A DNA stretch of 64,000 nucleotides from Natronoglycomyces albus (GTDB lineage Bacteria > Actinomycetota > Actinomycetes > Mycobacteriales > Micromonosporaceae), in assembly GCF_016925535.1 (NCBI RefSeq), contig NZ_CP070496.1:2170001-2234000 (forward strand), in the 5' to 3' direction. Made by a program: the position numbers and the translations under genes. Each line of letters starts with the position of its first letter. The first letter of the stretch is position 1. The notes beneath the pieces were generated by a model, which was not told the origin of the DNA, ran no database searches, and worked only from the letters and a program-made list of their open reading frames with translations. Below, piece by piece: positions 55,225 to 63,914 of the stretch.

Positions 55225-58200
55225 ATGAAATTCGGAGCGCTCGGCCCCATCACAGTCTGGGACGACCAGGGACGCGAACTCACTGTCCCCGGCGTCAAAG
55301 TGCGTGCCCTTTTGGCTATGCTCCTCATTCATCGCGGCCAGGTCGTGTCTGTCGACAAGCTCGTGGACGCGTTGTGGGGCCATGCCGCTCCAGGCGATGC
55401 CGCAGCCGTTCTGCGCACGAAAGTAACTCACCTACGCCGAGTCATTGACCAGGCCGGAGGCAATGGCCGTTCCACTGTCCTGTGGCGTTCCCCCGGCTAT
55501 GTCCTCGATGTCGCGGCGCAAGCGGTGGACTTTGAGGAGTTCGCCGCCATCATCGCCTCGGCTCGCAAAGAACAGTACGCACGTGGCACCGTCGAGTATC
55601 TCTCCTGGGGCCTCAGTAATTGGCGCGGTGAAGCCTTCGGCGAATTCCGTGACGAACTTTTCGCCAAGGCCATGGTGGCTCAGCTCGAAGAGCAGCGCAT
55701 TGAGGCAATCGAGGAACGTGCCGAGGCGCGGCTTGAGTTGGGCGACCCGGCCTGGCTGACCTCTGAACTGGCCGAGGTCACCGAACACTACCCCCTGCGA
55801 GAACGCTTGCACGCAGTCTGGATGCGGGCGTTGTATCAACAGGGACGCCAAAATGAAGCGCTAGAGGTCTATGCGAAGTTGGCCCATCGGCTGCGCGAGG
55901 ATATGGGCCTCGATCCCAGTCCAAATCTTGCCGCGCTACAACAATCCATTCTGCGGCAAGAAGAACCGGCCGCCCCCACTGAGAGCACTGCCGTGCCTCC
56001 TAGGCGAAATGCCTCTCGCGTTCCCACTCCCTTGACAGACATCATCGGCCGCGATGAGGACATCCGGCAAGCCCGCAAGTCCCTGCGAGAGAACCGCTTG
56101 GTCACCATTGCCGGTCCGGGCGGAGTGGGAAAGACACGCCTGGCTATCGAAATCGGAAATGAGTCCGCCGAGGAATATCCCGACGGGATCTGGTTTGTTG
56201 ACCTAGCGCCCATTCCGGCTCCCTCAGGCGGGCCGGACGCCGATACGCGCGCCCAACACTCCATCCACGACGCTATCGCGCGGGCCATCGGGTTGCGAGA
56301 CGACTACGCCGCCAGCAAGCACTCGTTCGAAAATCCGTCCCATCGCGACCGCCAGCCAGATACCGACACGCAACTCGCCTGTACTCCAGACCAACCCGAG
56401 CTGGCAGGCCGCATATCCAGTTTCCTCATGATCACTCGGTCTCTACTGATTGTGGACAATGCCGAGCACCTTCTCGAGGCCACCGCGAACGTCATTCGGC
56501 AACTGCTGTCCTCCACCGCTGATGTGCGGGTGTTGGTCACCAGCCGAGAGCCGTTCCGTTCACCATACGAGCAACTTCTAACCCTGCCCCCGTTGGACGT
56601 TCCGGGGGCACAAGCACACTTGGATCCAACCGACCTACATCGCTTCGCCGCTGTGAACCTGTTTCTAGCTCGCGCCCAATCGGCGGGGGTGAGGATTGAT
56701 CCGACCCAGGAGAACCTCGCCCGGGTGTCCACAGTCTGCCGTCGCCTCGATGGCCTCCCGCTGGCGGTTGAACTGGCCGCCGCCAAGGTCCGGGCGCTGG
56801 GTTTGGAACACCTGGTAGAACGGCTTGATGATCGGTTCCGACTCCTCGCCACCGCTTCCTCAGGTGCCGATCCGCGCCACCAAACTCTACGCTCAGTCAT
56901 CGACTGGAGCTGGGACATGCTCTCAGAAACCGAGCGAATGCTCTTGCGTCGAATATCCGTCTCCGCAGGCGGTTACCTGCTGGAGGCTGCCGAGAACGTA
57001 GCCGGATTCGGAGAACTCAATCCGACCGACATTGTGGAAACGCTGTCGCGATTGGTCGAACAATCGCTGCTATTCGCCTACGAAACTCCTCACGGCATGC
57101 GGTACCGGATGCTGGAGTCCATCGCCGCCTATGCGCTGGAACGGCTCGGCGCCTCCGGCGAATACCACACCGTCACGTCGCGACACGTGGCGTACTTTTC
57201 CTCACTGGTCACCGAAGCCGAGCAACGGCTGCGCACGCATGAGCAGTGCCACTGGCTCAAGGCCATGCAAGCGGAGTCCGATAACCTTCGTTCCGCGCTA
57301 AGCTACGCCACCGAATCGAGCGACCCCGTCGCTGCGCTGCGGGTAGCCAACTCATCGGTGTGGTTCTGGTTCATGCGCGGACGCCTCACCGAGGCGCATT
57401 GGTCACTCGCCGAAGCGATTCACACCGCTGAGGCGACGACCACAAACGACTCGTCCGTCGACACTTTGCTCGCAGAAGCCCGCAATTGGCTGGCCGCCCT
57501 GCGACTACGAATCAATGCTGGAATCGACCAAACAGCTGAGACCACAGCGCTCTTGCGCTCCTGTCCCACCGACAGCGCCCGGCTACGCCGTTCCCGCTGG
57601 TTTCTGGCCTTCACCATGGTCTGCTCCGAACACACATCCAACATCACCGTGGAACCGGGCACACCGGTGGAGGCAGCGCTAACAGGGACAACTGCAGACG
57701 ACGTGTGGGGCGAGGCCGCCTCCGTCCTTGGCCGTGCTGGAATCGCCCTGACACTAGGCCGCGAGGACGAGGGACAACAACTCGCCGAAGAAGCGGCCAC
57801 CCTATTCGATCGCCAAGGCGATAACTGGGGCTGGCTACAGGCCACCTGTTTCCTCAGCTGCGTCGCAGAGAGCCACGGAGATATGGACACGTCCCAAAAA
57901 CTCAACCAGTCAGCGCTGGAAGTCGCAGAAGCACTAGAACTGACCAGCGAATACTCGATGCTACTGTCCAAAATGGGGTTGGCGGCTCTGGTGCGCGGAG
58001 AATTCGGCGATGCGCGCCAATGGTATCAACGGGCCCGCCATCTGGCCGGGGACCAGTGCGACTCCACCGTTGTCGGCATCGCGGAGGCAGGCTTGCGTCT
58101 GGTCGATAGACGACGCAGTGGAGGCAGCGTCATCGCCGAACTCGAACGGGAAATCCGGCCCGCGGTTCCGGCACCGACATGGGAGAAAGCCGCCTCATAG
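55225..58200 (+). CDS. SARP/AfsR-family transcriptional regulator with NB-ARC and TPR-like domains
   Basis: 991 residues. A winged-helix DNA-binding domain (GALGPITVWDDQGREL, LLIHRGQVVSVDKLVDALWG) is followed by a BTAD helical domain to ~245 (RLEDMGLDPS in the form LREDMGLDPSPNL), a linker, and an NB-ARC ATPase (GPGGVGKTRLA; LLIVDNAEHLL; RVLVTSREPF). The C-terminal ~400 residues are helical repeats. This matches the AfsR/DnrI-type activators of secondary metabolism and development. No biosynthetic gene cluster is visible around it, so the target is unknown. Ends before a convergent MMPL gene with a short hairpin. Confidence 0.92.
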   Translation: MKFGALGPITVWDDQGRELTVPGVKVRALLAMLLIHRGQVVSVDKLVDALWGHAAPGDAAAVLRTKVTHLRRVIDQAGGNGRSTVLWRSPGYVLDVAAQAVDFEEFAAIIASARKEQYARGTVEYLSWGLSNWRGEAFGEFRDELFAKAMVAQLEEQRIEAIEERAEARLELGDPAWLTSELAEVTEHYPLRERLHAVWMRALYQQGRQNEALEVYAKLAHRLREDMGLDPSPNLAALQQSILRQEEPAAPTESTAVPPRRNASRVPTPLTDIIGRDEDIRQARKSLRENRLVTIAGPGGVGKTRLAIEIGNESAEEYPDGIWFVDLAPIPAPSGGPDADTRAQHSIHDAIARAIGLRDDYAASKHSFENPSHRDRQPDTDTQLACTPDQPELAGRISSFLMITRSLLIVDNAEHLLEATANVIRQLLSSTADVRVLVTSREPFRSPYEQLLTLPPLDVPGAQAHLDPTDLHRFAAVNLFLARAQSAGVRIDPTQENLARVSTVCRRLDGLPLAVELAAAKVRALGLEHLVERLDDRFRLLATASSGADPRHQTLRSVIDWSWDMLSETERMLLRRISVSAGGYLLEAAENVAGFGELNPTDIVETLSRLVEQSLLFAYETPHGMRYRMLESIAAYALERLGASGEYHTVTSRHVAYFSSLVTEAEQRLRTHEQCHWLKAMQAESDNLRSALSYATESSDPVAALRVANSSVWFWFMRGRLTEAHWSLAEAIHTAEATTTNDSSVDTLLAEARNWLAALRLRINAGIDQTAETTALLRSCPTDSARLRRSRWFLAFTMVCSEHTSNITVEPGTPVEAALTGTTADDVWGEAASVLGRAGIALTLGREDEGQQLAEEAATLFDRQGDNWGWLQATCFLSCVAESHGDMDTSQKLNQSALEVAEALELTSEYSMLLSKMGLAALVRGEFGDARQWYQRARHLAGDQCDSTVVGIAEAGLRLVDRRRSGGSVIAELEREIRPAVPAPTWEKAAS

Positions 58201-58377
58201 CCCCATCGGCGCTATGGGCCCACGAATCGCAGCCGGTCGAGCCAACGCCGCGACTCTCACCCGGTCCGCGATGCGGCGACCAGCCACCTCACCCACTAAC
58301 AGAGCTCTTGAAGACTGAACTACCTGGCCTGGGCAGTCTTCTCGACACGGTCACATCGGTAGCTCCCTCCGCCAGCC

Positions 58378-58405
58378 AGGGCCGCCCGCATTCACGGACG
58401 GCCCT
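58378..58405. terminator. Hairpin between AfsR-like gene and MMPL gene
   Basis: AGGGCCG...CGGCCCT with an inner CCG/CGG and one mismatch, between convergent genes. Weaker than the others. Confidence 0.55.
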
Positions 58406-58431
58406 AGCCTAGAGCCTTATCGGCTAGCGAA

Positions 58432-60636
58432 TCAGGACTTCGTACCCACCAACTCAGATTGCGCAGCCTCATCGACGGAGTTGCCCAGCTGCCGTTGCAG
58501 CTTCTCGCCCTCCACATCGACGTTGGGAATAATCCGATCAAGCCACCGTGGGACCCACCAGGCGCCTTTGCCCAACAGACTCAGCAAAGCCGGGATGATC
58601 GTCATCCGCACCACAAACGCGTCGAACGCGATCGCCACGGCCAGGCCGAAACCAATCGGGGCGATCAGATCCTCAGGACTGAAGATGAATGCCGCGAACA
58701 CGCTGATCATGATCAACGCCGCAGCCGTCACCACCCGGGCGCTGTGCGAAAAGCCCGTGACGATCGCCTGGCGCGGGTCCTCCCCGTGCACGTACGCCTC
58801 ACGCATTCGCGTCACCAGGAAAATCTGATAGTCCATCGCCAAACCAAACACGATACCGATCATCAAAATCGGCATGACGCTCATGATCGGGCCCGGTTCA
58901 TCGATCCCGAACAGGCTCGAGGCCCATCCCCACTGGAAAACCGCCACCAAAGCGCCCATGGCGGCCGCGACACTGAGCAAGAATCCCAGCGCGGCGGTCA
59001 GGGGAACCAACAGGGAGCGGAACACCATCAGCAGAAGAATTAGTGACAGACCCACAATGAGCGCCAGATAGAACGGCAGCGCATCCGCCAAGGTCTCCGA
59101 AATGTCAATGTCAATCGCGGTGGGCCCCGACACGGCCCAATCAGCACCGGAGAAACCGGCCAACTCGGCGCGGATGTCATGCACCAACTGGGTCGTCTCC
59201 GCGCTGGCGGGCCCATGCTCGGGAATAACGGAGAACAAAACCGTATCGGCCTGCTCGTTGGGCATGGCCTGCTCGTCGACGGCGAGAACTCCTTCGAGCC
59301 CGTCGATAGCCGCGGCGGCCTCGGCCGCTGCGGAGAACGGGTCAGTGCCCGGCTCAAGATCCCCCACCATCAGCAACGGGCCATTGAAACCTGGACCGAA
59401 GCCTTCCGAAATGAAGTCATACGCCTGACGCTGGGTTGATTCTTCGCTAAACGATCCTTCGTCAGGCAAAGCCAACTCCATATCCGTCATCGGTATGGCA
59501 ATGACGCCCAGGAAAAGGATTCCGGTCAGGCCTGTCAAAAGTGGACGCTTCACCACAGCCGTCGACCAGCGCCGCCCAAGCGTCGGGGTAGTGCGCTGTT
59601 TCCCCGCGTCGATCGCGGCCCGCTGTTTGCGAGTATGGATTCGCTTGCCCGCTATGCCGGCGAGGGCTGGCAGCAGCGTCAACGCGATGACCACGGCCAC
59701 AAGCACAGTCGCGGCGGCGGCCAGCGCCATCTTGGTCAAGAATGGGATCTGGACGACCGAAAGACCTGTCAGAGCAATGGCGACCGTGAGGCCAGCGAAG
59801 AAGACCGCCGAACCCGCCGTACCGACCGCGCGCCCCATGGCTTCCTCTCGACTGAGGTTGCCCGCCAACTCGGCCCGGTATCGCATGAGGATAAACAGGG
59901 CGTAGTCGATGCCGACCGCCAGCCCAAGCATGGTCGCGAGGGTGCCAGTTTCCGAGCTGAGGTCGGTGAAGTAGGTGGCGGCCGAGATGCCGGCTACGCC
60001 GATGCCGACGCCGATGATGGCAGTCAGAATCGGTAGTCCGGCAGCCACTAGGGCACCGAAGGTGAAGGCTAGGACGACCGCCGCTACAGCTAGACCGACT
60101 AGTTCCGCAGTGCCAAGGTCGGGTTCGACCATGAATGCGTCGCCACCGGCTTCGACGGTGAGGCCAGCCGCTTGTCCGGTTTCAATCGCGGAGGTCAAGG
60201 CATCGCGGGCATCGTCGGACAAGGCCATCGCATCGGCGGTAAAGCTGATGTTGGCCAGAGCCATCGTCTCGTCGAGGCTAATCGGGCCTTCTTCGAACGG
60301 GTTGCTGATGGAAGCTAGCTGGGGTGCCTCGGCAATTTCGGCCAGGACCCGCTCTATGGCGGCCACAGATTCGGACTCAGTGATGGAGTGCCCGTCCTCG
60401 GCCACGAAAACTACCCGGGCGCTCGCGCCGTCTGCGGCGAAGCCGGGGAATCGCTCTTCGAGCAAGTCAAAGGCAGCTTGGGATTCGGTGCCGGGGAGCT
60501 CGAAGTTTGGTTCGGTCTCCTGGGCCATGGTCGCCGCGGCGGTGCCGATGCCAAGCAGGACGATAAGCCAGGTAGCTAGCACTAGCCAGCGGCGCCTATA
60601 GGCGCCTTTTCCGAGTCGATAGAGGTACGTCGCCAC
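58432..60636 (-). CDS. MMPL-family transporter
   Basis: 734 residues, about twelve helices in the RND-like order: a short N-terminus (YLYRLGKGAYRRRW), helix 1, a large external loop, helices 2-6 with GLAVGIDYALFILMRYRAE, then a second loop and helices 7-12 with GIVFGLAMDYQIFLVTRMREAY. These motifs are diagnostic of the MMPL group, which exports lipids or hydrophobic compounds. The GTG at 60636 has GGAG seven bases upstream; the longer frame would overlap the TetR stop. Located downstream of the TetR gene. Confidence 0.92.
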   Translation of the reverse strand: MATYLYRLGKGAYRRRWLVLATWLIVLLGIGTAAATMAQETEPNFELPGTESQAAFDLLEERFPGFAADGASARVVFVAEDGHSITESESVAAIERVLAEIAEAPQLASISNPFEEGPISLDETMALANISFTADAMALSDDARDALTSAIETGQAAGLTVEAGGDAFMVEPDLGTAELVGLAVAAVVLAFTFGALVAAGLPILTAIIGVGIGVAGISAATYFTDLSSETGTLATMLGLAVGIDYALFILMRYRAELAGNLSREEAMGRAVGTAGSAVFFAGLTVAIALTGLSVVQIPFLTKMALAAAATVLVAVVIALTLLPALAGIAGKRIHTRKQRAAIDAGKQRTTPTLGRRWSTAVVKRPLLTGLTGILFLGVIAIPMTDMELALPDEGSFSEESTQRQAYDFISEGFGPGFNGPLLMVGDLEPGTDPFSAAAEAAAAIDGLEGVLAVDEQAMPNEQADTVLFSVIPEHGPASAETTQLVHDIRAELAGFSGADWAVSGPTAIDIDISETLADALPFYLALIVGLSLILLLMVFRSLLVPLTAALGFLLSVAAAMGALVAVFQWGWASSLFGIDEPGPIMSVMPILMIGIVFGLAMDYQIFLVTRMREAYVHGEDPRQAIVTGFSHSARVVTAAALIMISVFAAFIFSPEDLIAPIGFGLAVAIAFDAFVVRMTIIPALLSLLGKGAWWVPRWLDRIIPNVDVEGEKLQRQLGNSVDEAAQSELVGTKS

Positions 60637-60778
60637 GGTATGTCTCCAATCGTGTGCGGTGTTTGTGGCACCGCGGGGCGGTTTTTGGGTGTGTTGATTT
60701 GCCCGAGGCTCGCGGCTGGGTCTTCCGGGGGCCGGCATGTCAGCGATGAACTTCGGTAGTGGTGGTCGCAGTCGTGGG

Positions 60779-61432
60779 TTAGCTCGTGCGGCTAGATGAA
60801 TGGGCCTCCGAGTCATCGGCGTTGACGCTGGCGGGTTGCAGGTCGGGGTGGTTGAACTCGATGGAGTCGAATGCTTCGGTGATGAGTTCGATCAGGGCCG
60901 GGCCGTCTTCGTTGTCAAGCCATTGGTCGATCGATGCTTGCACAGCGGCGCAGGCGGCGGCGCCAAAGATTTTGGGAGAGAAGTCGCGAGTGAGATCTTT
61001 GCCGGTGATATCGCAAATTACTTGCGTGAGCAGGGCGGATTGTTCGGAGTATTGCCTTGCGTGGTAGGCGGCCAGAGCTGGAGACTCCCGGCAGAGTTGC
61101 TCCCGACGGCGAAATTCCTCGTCGGTCAGATCCATCTCGCTCATCAACTCCACGATGCCGTCGCGCAGGGACGCCCACAGTGTGTGGGTGGTGGCCCGCT
61201 CGCGCACGAAGTCAAAGAGGGAGAACGCGGCGTTTTGCTGGATGTAGAGGACGGCTTCCTCTTTGGAGGAGAAATAGTTGTGAAACGTGCGTTTTGACAC
61301 GCCTGCCCGCTCGGCGATCTGGTCGGAGGTTATCGCTTCGAATCCGTCGCGTAGGGCTAGCTCCCACGCGGCCTTGTAGATGGCCAGGCGGGTCGATTCC
61401 TTCTTGCGCTCCCGGAAGCTCAGTTCTCCCAT
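60779..61432 (-). CDS. TetR-family repressor
   Basis: 217 residues. An N-terminal HTH (AIYKAAWELALRDGFEAITSDQIAERAGVSKRTFHNYF, in parts IAERAGVSKRTFHNYF) and a variable ligand domain. Start chosen at the ATG 61432; the upstream frame from 61483 runs through the promoter. It is followed 142 bases later by the MMPL gene, so it probably represses that exporter and itself. The promoter region has two AGTG/CACT dyads. Confidence 0.88.
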   Translation of the reverse strand: MGELSFRERKKESTRLAIYKAAWELALRDGFEAITSDQIAERAGVSKRTFHNYFSSKEEAVLYIQQNAAFSLFDFVRERATTHTLWASLRDGIVELMSEMDLTDEEFRRREQLCRESPALAAYHARQYSEQSALLTQVICDITGKDLTRDFSPKIFGAAACAAVQASIDQWLDNEDGPALIELITEAFDSIEFNHPDLQPASVNADDSEAHSSSRTS

Positions 61433-61456
61433 GGCCCGACAGTAGCAGGGGTAAAT

Positions 61457-61502
61457 AGTGTTCACATAATGCACTCCCTGCATTTTTGCAAAGTGTGCAC
61501 TT
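61457..61502 (-). promoter_or_regulatory. Likely TetR promoter and operator
   Basis: On the minus strand TTGCAA (61491-61486), 17-base spacer and TATGTG (61468-61463). Two AGTG-CACT dyads overlap it: AGTG-N11-CACT at 61457-61475 over the -10 and AAGTG-TG-CACTT at 61491-61502 upstream of the -35. Assignment to this TetR is inference. Confidence 0.5.
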
Positions 61503-61715
61503 ATTCACAGTGGCGCGCTTCCGGCGCGAACGCGCCGCCAATCGATGGTGGTCAATGCCGGCCCGCCCCTATCCCGGCCGCATGGCTGCTTCCACAGGCG
61601 GGTAGGTCAAATCCCCACCGGCTTCGAAAACTCTGAAGTTTTTCTCTTCTCAACGATGAAATTCCACGCACAGCGCAGTCTTATCTATGTATCCGCAAAA
61701 TGAGAGGGCAACATC

Positions 61716-62108
61716 ATGAGTGGGACAATCTTTGTCAATCTCCCGGTCGCCGACCTGGAAGCATCCAAGAAGTTCTATTCGAACATTGGGTTCGATAACG
61801 TACCGGCCTACTCCGATGAGAACGCAGCCGGAATGCGATACAGCGACACCATTTTCGTCATGCTGCTAACGACGGAGTTCTTCAGCACCTTCACAAATAG
61901 GCCAGTCGGGGACATAAACTCGCCGATCTCAAGTATTTACTGCCTCACCTGCGAGAGCACGGACGCCGTCGATAAAATCTACGAAGCCGCGGTCGCCAAT
62001 GGAGCCATAAAGGGCAAGGAGATACCAGACATGGGAATGTACGTGCGTACCTTTTCCGATCTCGATGGGCACGCCTGGGAGATCCTGCATATGCCCGAAC
62101 CACAGTAG
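61716..62108 (+). CDS. VOC-superfamily (glyoxalase/bleomycin-resistance-like) protein 1
   Basis: 130 residues with one VOC fold: TIFVNLPVADLEASKKFYSNIGF, AGMRYSDTIFVMLLT, SDLDGHAWEILHM. The end DGHAWE keeps one typical metal-ligand Glu, but the first metal-ligand His is not seen. Paralogue of the gene at 62369, with the structured element between them. The ATG at 61716 has a GAGAGGG site. Likely controlled together with the second copy; may be a target of the facing sigma factor. Confidence 0.85.
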   Translation: MSGTIFVNLPVADLEASKKFYSNIGFDNVPAYSDENAAGMRYSDTIFVMLLTTEFFSTFTNRPVGDINSPISSIYCLTCESTDAVDKIYEAAVANGAIKGKEIPDMGMYVRTFSDLDGHAWEILHMPEPQ

Positions 62109-62125
62109 CACCGCTGCGGCTGGCG

Positions 62126-62203
62126 CAAAGGCGCTCACCTGAGGCACAGGAGGCGACGTCTGCACAGGTAAACGAGCCGACGAGAACCCCGTAAGCGCTT
62201 TTG
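62126..62203 (+). repeat. Dispersed structured element, copy D
   Basis: Fourth copy, between two VOC genes. Terminal stem CAAAGGCGC (62126-62134) with GCGCTTTTG (62195-62203), eight Watson-Crick pairs and one G-T. Core GGCACAGGAGGCGACG, then a degenerate GTCTGC/GTAAAC hairpin and ACGAGCCGACGAGAAC. It lies 18 bases after the first VOC stop and ends 165 bases before the second. Confidence 0.72.
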
Positions 62204-62368
62204 TGAAAGCCTCACTGGCCACGCGGCACGTTCTCTCACAAGCCCAGATCACTGCTCTAGAGCAGTATCGAACGACTGTGTCGATGTGCGGCATCTCGAC
62301 GATGACGCGATCGAGAATGCCAGCGAGGTGGCCACAAATCTACTTGTCCGATACCCGAAGGAGAGAAA

Positions 62369-62785
62369 ATGGGAAACTCTGTCTACATTAATATCCCGAT
62401 TGAAAACCTTGAGCGTTCAAAGAAGTTCTTCGGCGCCCTGGGCTGGAAATCAGTACCTGAGTTCAGCGATGACAATGCCGCCTGTATGGCGATCTCAGAG
62501 CACACCTACATCATGTTGCTAACGAAGGATTTCTTCCCCACCTTCACCGATAAGGCCATTGCTGACACCAAGTCGAGTGTTGCGGCGCTCTACTGCATCG
62601 CGGTGGACAGCAAAGAGGAAGTGGATTCCTACGTTGAGAAAGCTTTGCACAACGGCGCCACGGAAGGAAAGGAGTTCCCCAACCGGGGAGAGCCTGATAT
62701 GTACTTCCGAAGTGTCTATGACCCGGACGGTCACGGGTGGGAATTCATTTACATGCCGGAACATTCCCCGTCTCACCCCGGATAG
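62369..62785 (+). CDS. VOC-superfamily protein 2
   Basis: 138 residues, close paralogue of the first: SVYINIPIENLERSKKFFGALGW, ACMAISEHTYIMLLTKDFFPTF, DPDGHGWEFIYMPE. Both share MLLT-x-(D/E)-FF and DGH-x-WE blocks, showing a duplication. The ATG at 62369 has GAAGGAGAG upstream. Probable small-molecule binding or modifying protein; no substrate known. Followed by two hairpins. Confidence 0.85.
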   Translation: MGNSVYINIPIENLERSKKFFGALGWKSVPEFSDDNAACMAISEHTYIMLLTKDFFPTFTDKAIADTKSSVAALYCIAVDSKEEVDSYVEKALHNGATEGKEFPNRGEPDMYFRSVYDPDGHGWEFIYMPEHSPSHPG

Positions 62786-62822
62786 TACGAGAGCCGGTAT
62801 ACGGCGAAACGCTCGTTGGGTG

Positions 62823-62850
62823 AAGGGAACCGCAGCCACGCGGTTCCCTT
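62823..62850 (+). terminator. Terminator after VOC gene 2
   Basis: AAGGGAACCG - eight bases - CGGTTCCCTT, followed by T; ~40 bases after the stop. Confidence 0.8.
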
Positions 62851-62851
62851 T

Positions 62852-62905
62852 GCTGGTGGTCACTGCTGAGCCGCGTGCGCAAGCGGCTCAGCAGTGACCA
62901 CCAGC
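62852..62905. terminator. Bidirectional hairpin terminator, perfect 23-bp stem
   Basis: Twenty-three bases (62852-62874, starting GCTGGTGGTCACTGCTGAGC) pair exactly with 62883-62905 over an eight-base loop. It directly abuts the stop of the sigma factor gene on the minus strand. Confidence 0.88.
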
Positions 62906-62906
62906 G

Positions 62907-63914
62907 TCAATCCAGATACGGAGGGAGATCACATTTCTCAAATAGCTCCGGGGTGTCCATAAACAGGTTCATGCCATAGATCAACCCGTCTTCGATCTCC
63001 AGTACATGCAGCGCCCACGGACGCCAACGCCCCTGACCTGCTGGGTCATTTCGAGGCGCGATCGGAGATTCATTCGCGGTCTCGGCTGGCCGATACTGCG
63101 CCAGCGCGGGAACCCCATTGGCCGATTCGGCGGGGATCAAACGCGAGCCCCTGCACCCACGACCGTGGCCTCCCAACCACAACCGCACTTGATTCGGGCC
63201 ACAAAGCCACAGAGAAATCGGCGGCATCGAAAGAACGACATCTTCGTGCAACAAACTGGTCAGGTAATCAAGGTCGTAGCTTTCAAACGCTCGCACGTAC
63301 TGTGCCAAGAACTGCTTTTGCCGCATATCCATCGCATCGGCTGGATCAGCGGTGCGATTCTTGGCCTTCGACATCGTCACTCGGGCTCGCTGCAAAGCGC
63401 TGTTAACGGCGGCCGGGGTGATCCCCAATAGCTCCGCTACCTCAACGGCCTGCCATTGCAGCACTTCACGCAGGATGAGTACCGCGCGCTGCTTGGGCGG
63501 AAGGTGTTGCAAGGCGGCCACAAATGCCAGCTGGATGGATTCACGAAGTGCCACCCTCTCGGCCGGGTCTGCGCTTTGCACCACACCGTCGGGGATTGGC
63601 GTCAGCCATGAACTTTCAGGCAAGACCGATATGTTTGCATCGGCCGCGTCGCTGGCGGGCCCCAGATCGGTCGGGCGAGCACGACGTTGCGAATGCTTCA
63701 ACATGTCCAGGCAAACATTGGTGACGATCCGGTACAACCACGACCGCACGGAGGCCTCACCTTTGAAAGAATCTCGGGCTTTCCAAGCCCGCAAGAACGC
63801 CTCTTGCACAGCGTCTTCAGCCTCGAACGCCGAGCCAAGCATCCGGTAGCTATATGCGATGAGCTCTCGCCGATATGGCTCAAACTCCAGGTCAACGTCC
63901 ATGGACACCATCAT
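62907..63914 (-). CDS. ECF sigma factor with SnoaL-like C-terminal domain (SigG-like)
   Basis: ~335 residues. Sigma-2 region: YSYRMLGSAFEAEDAVQEAFLRAWKA, given as RMLGSAFEAEDAVQE and SWLYRIVTNVCLDML; sigma-4 region: LPPKQRAVLILREVLQWQAVEVAELL. A C-terminal SnoaL-like domain follows (QFLAQYVRAFESYDLDYLTSLLHEDVV), typical for SigG/SigJ-like factors that lack a separate anti-sigma. The linker has SSWLTPIPD, another mark of the group. Start uncertain: TTG at 63944 or ATG at 63932, 63914, 63911 or 63902; 63914 is given. In mycobacteria SigG controls VOC genes, and two VOC genes face it here. Confidence 0.88.
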   Translation of the reverse strand: MMVSMDVDLEFEPYRRELIAYSYRMLGSAFEAEDAVQEAFLRAWKARDSFKGEASVRSWLYRIVTNVCLDMLKHSQRRARPTDLGPASDAADANISVLPESSWLTPIPDGVVQSADPAERVALRESIQLAFVAALQHLPPKQRAVLILREVLQWQAVEVAELLGITPAAVNSALQRARVTMSKAKNRTADPADAMDMRQKQFLAQYVRAFESYDLDYLTSLLHEDVVLSMPPISLWLCGPNQVRLWLGGHGRGCRGSRLIPAESANGVPALAQYRPAETANESPIAPRNDPAGQGRWRPWALHVLEIEDGLIYGMNLFMDTPELFEKCDLPPYLD

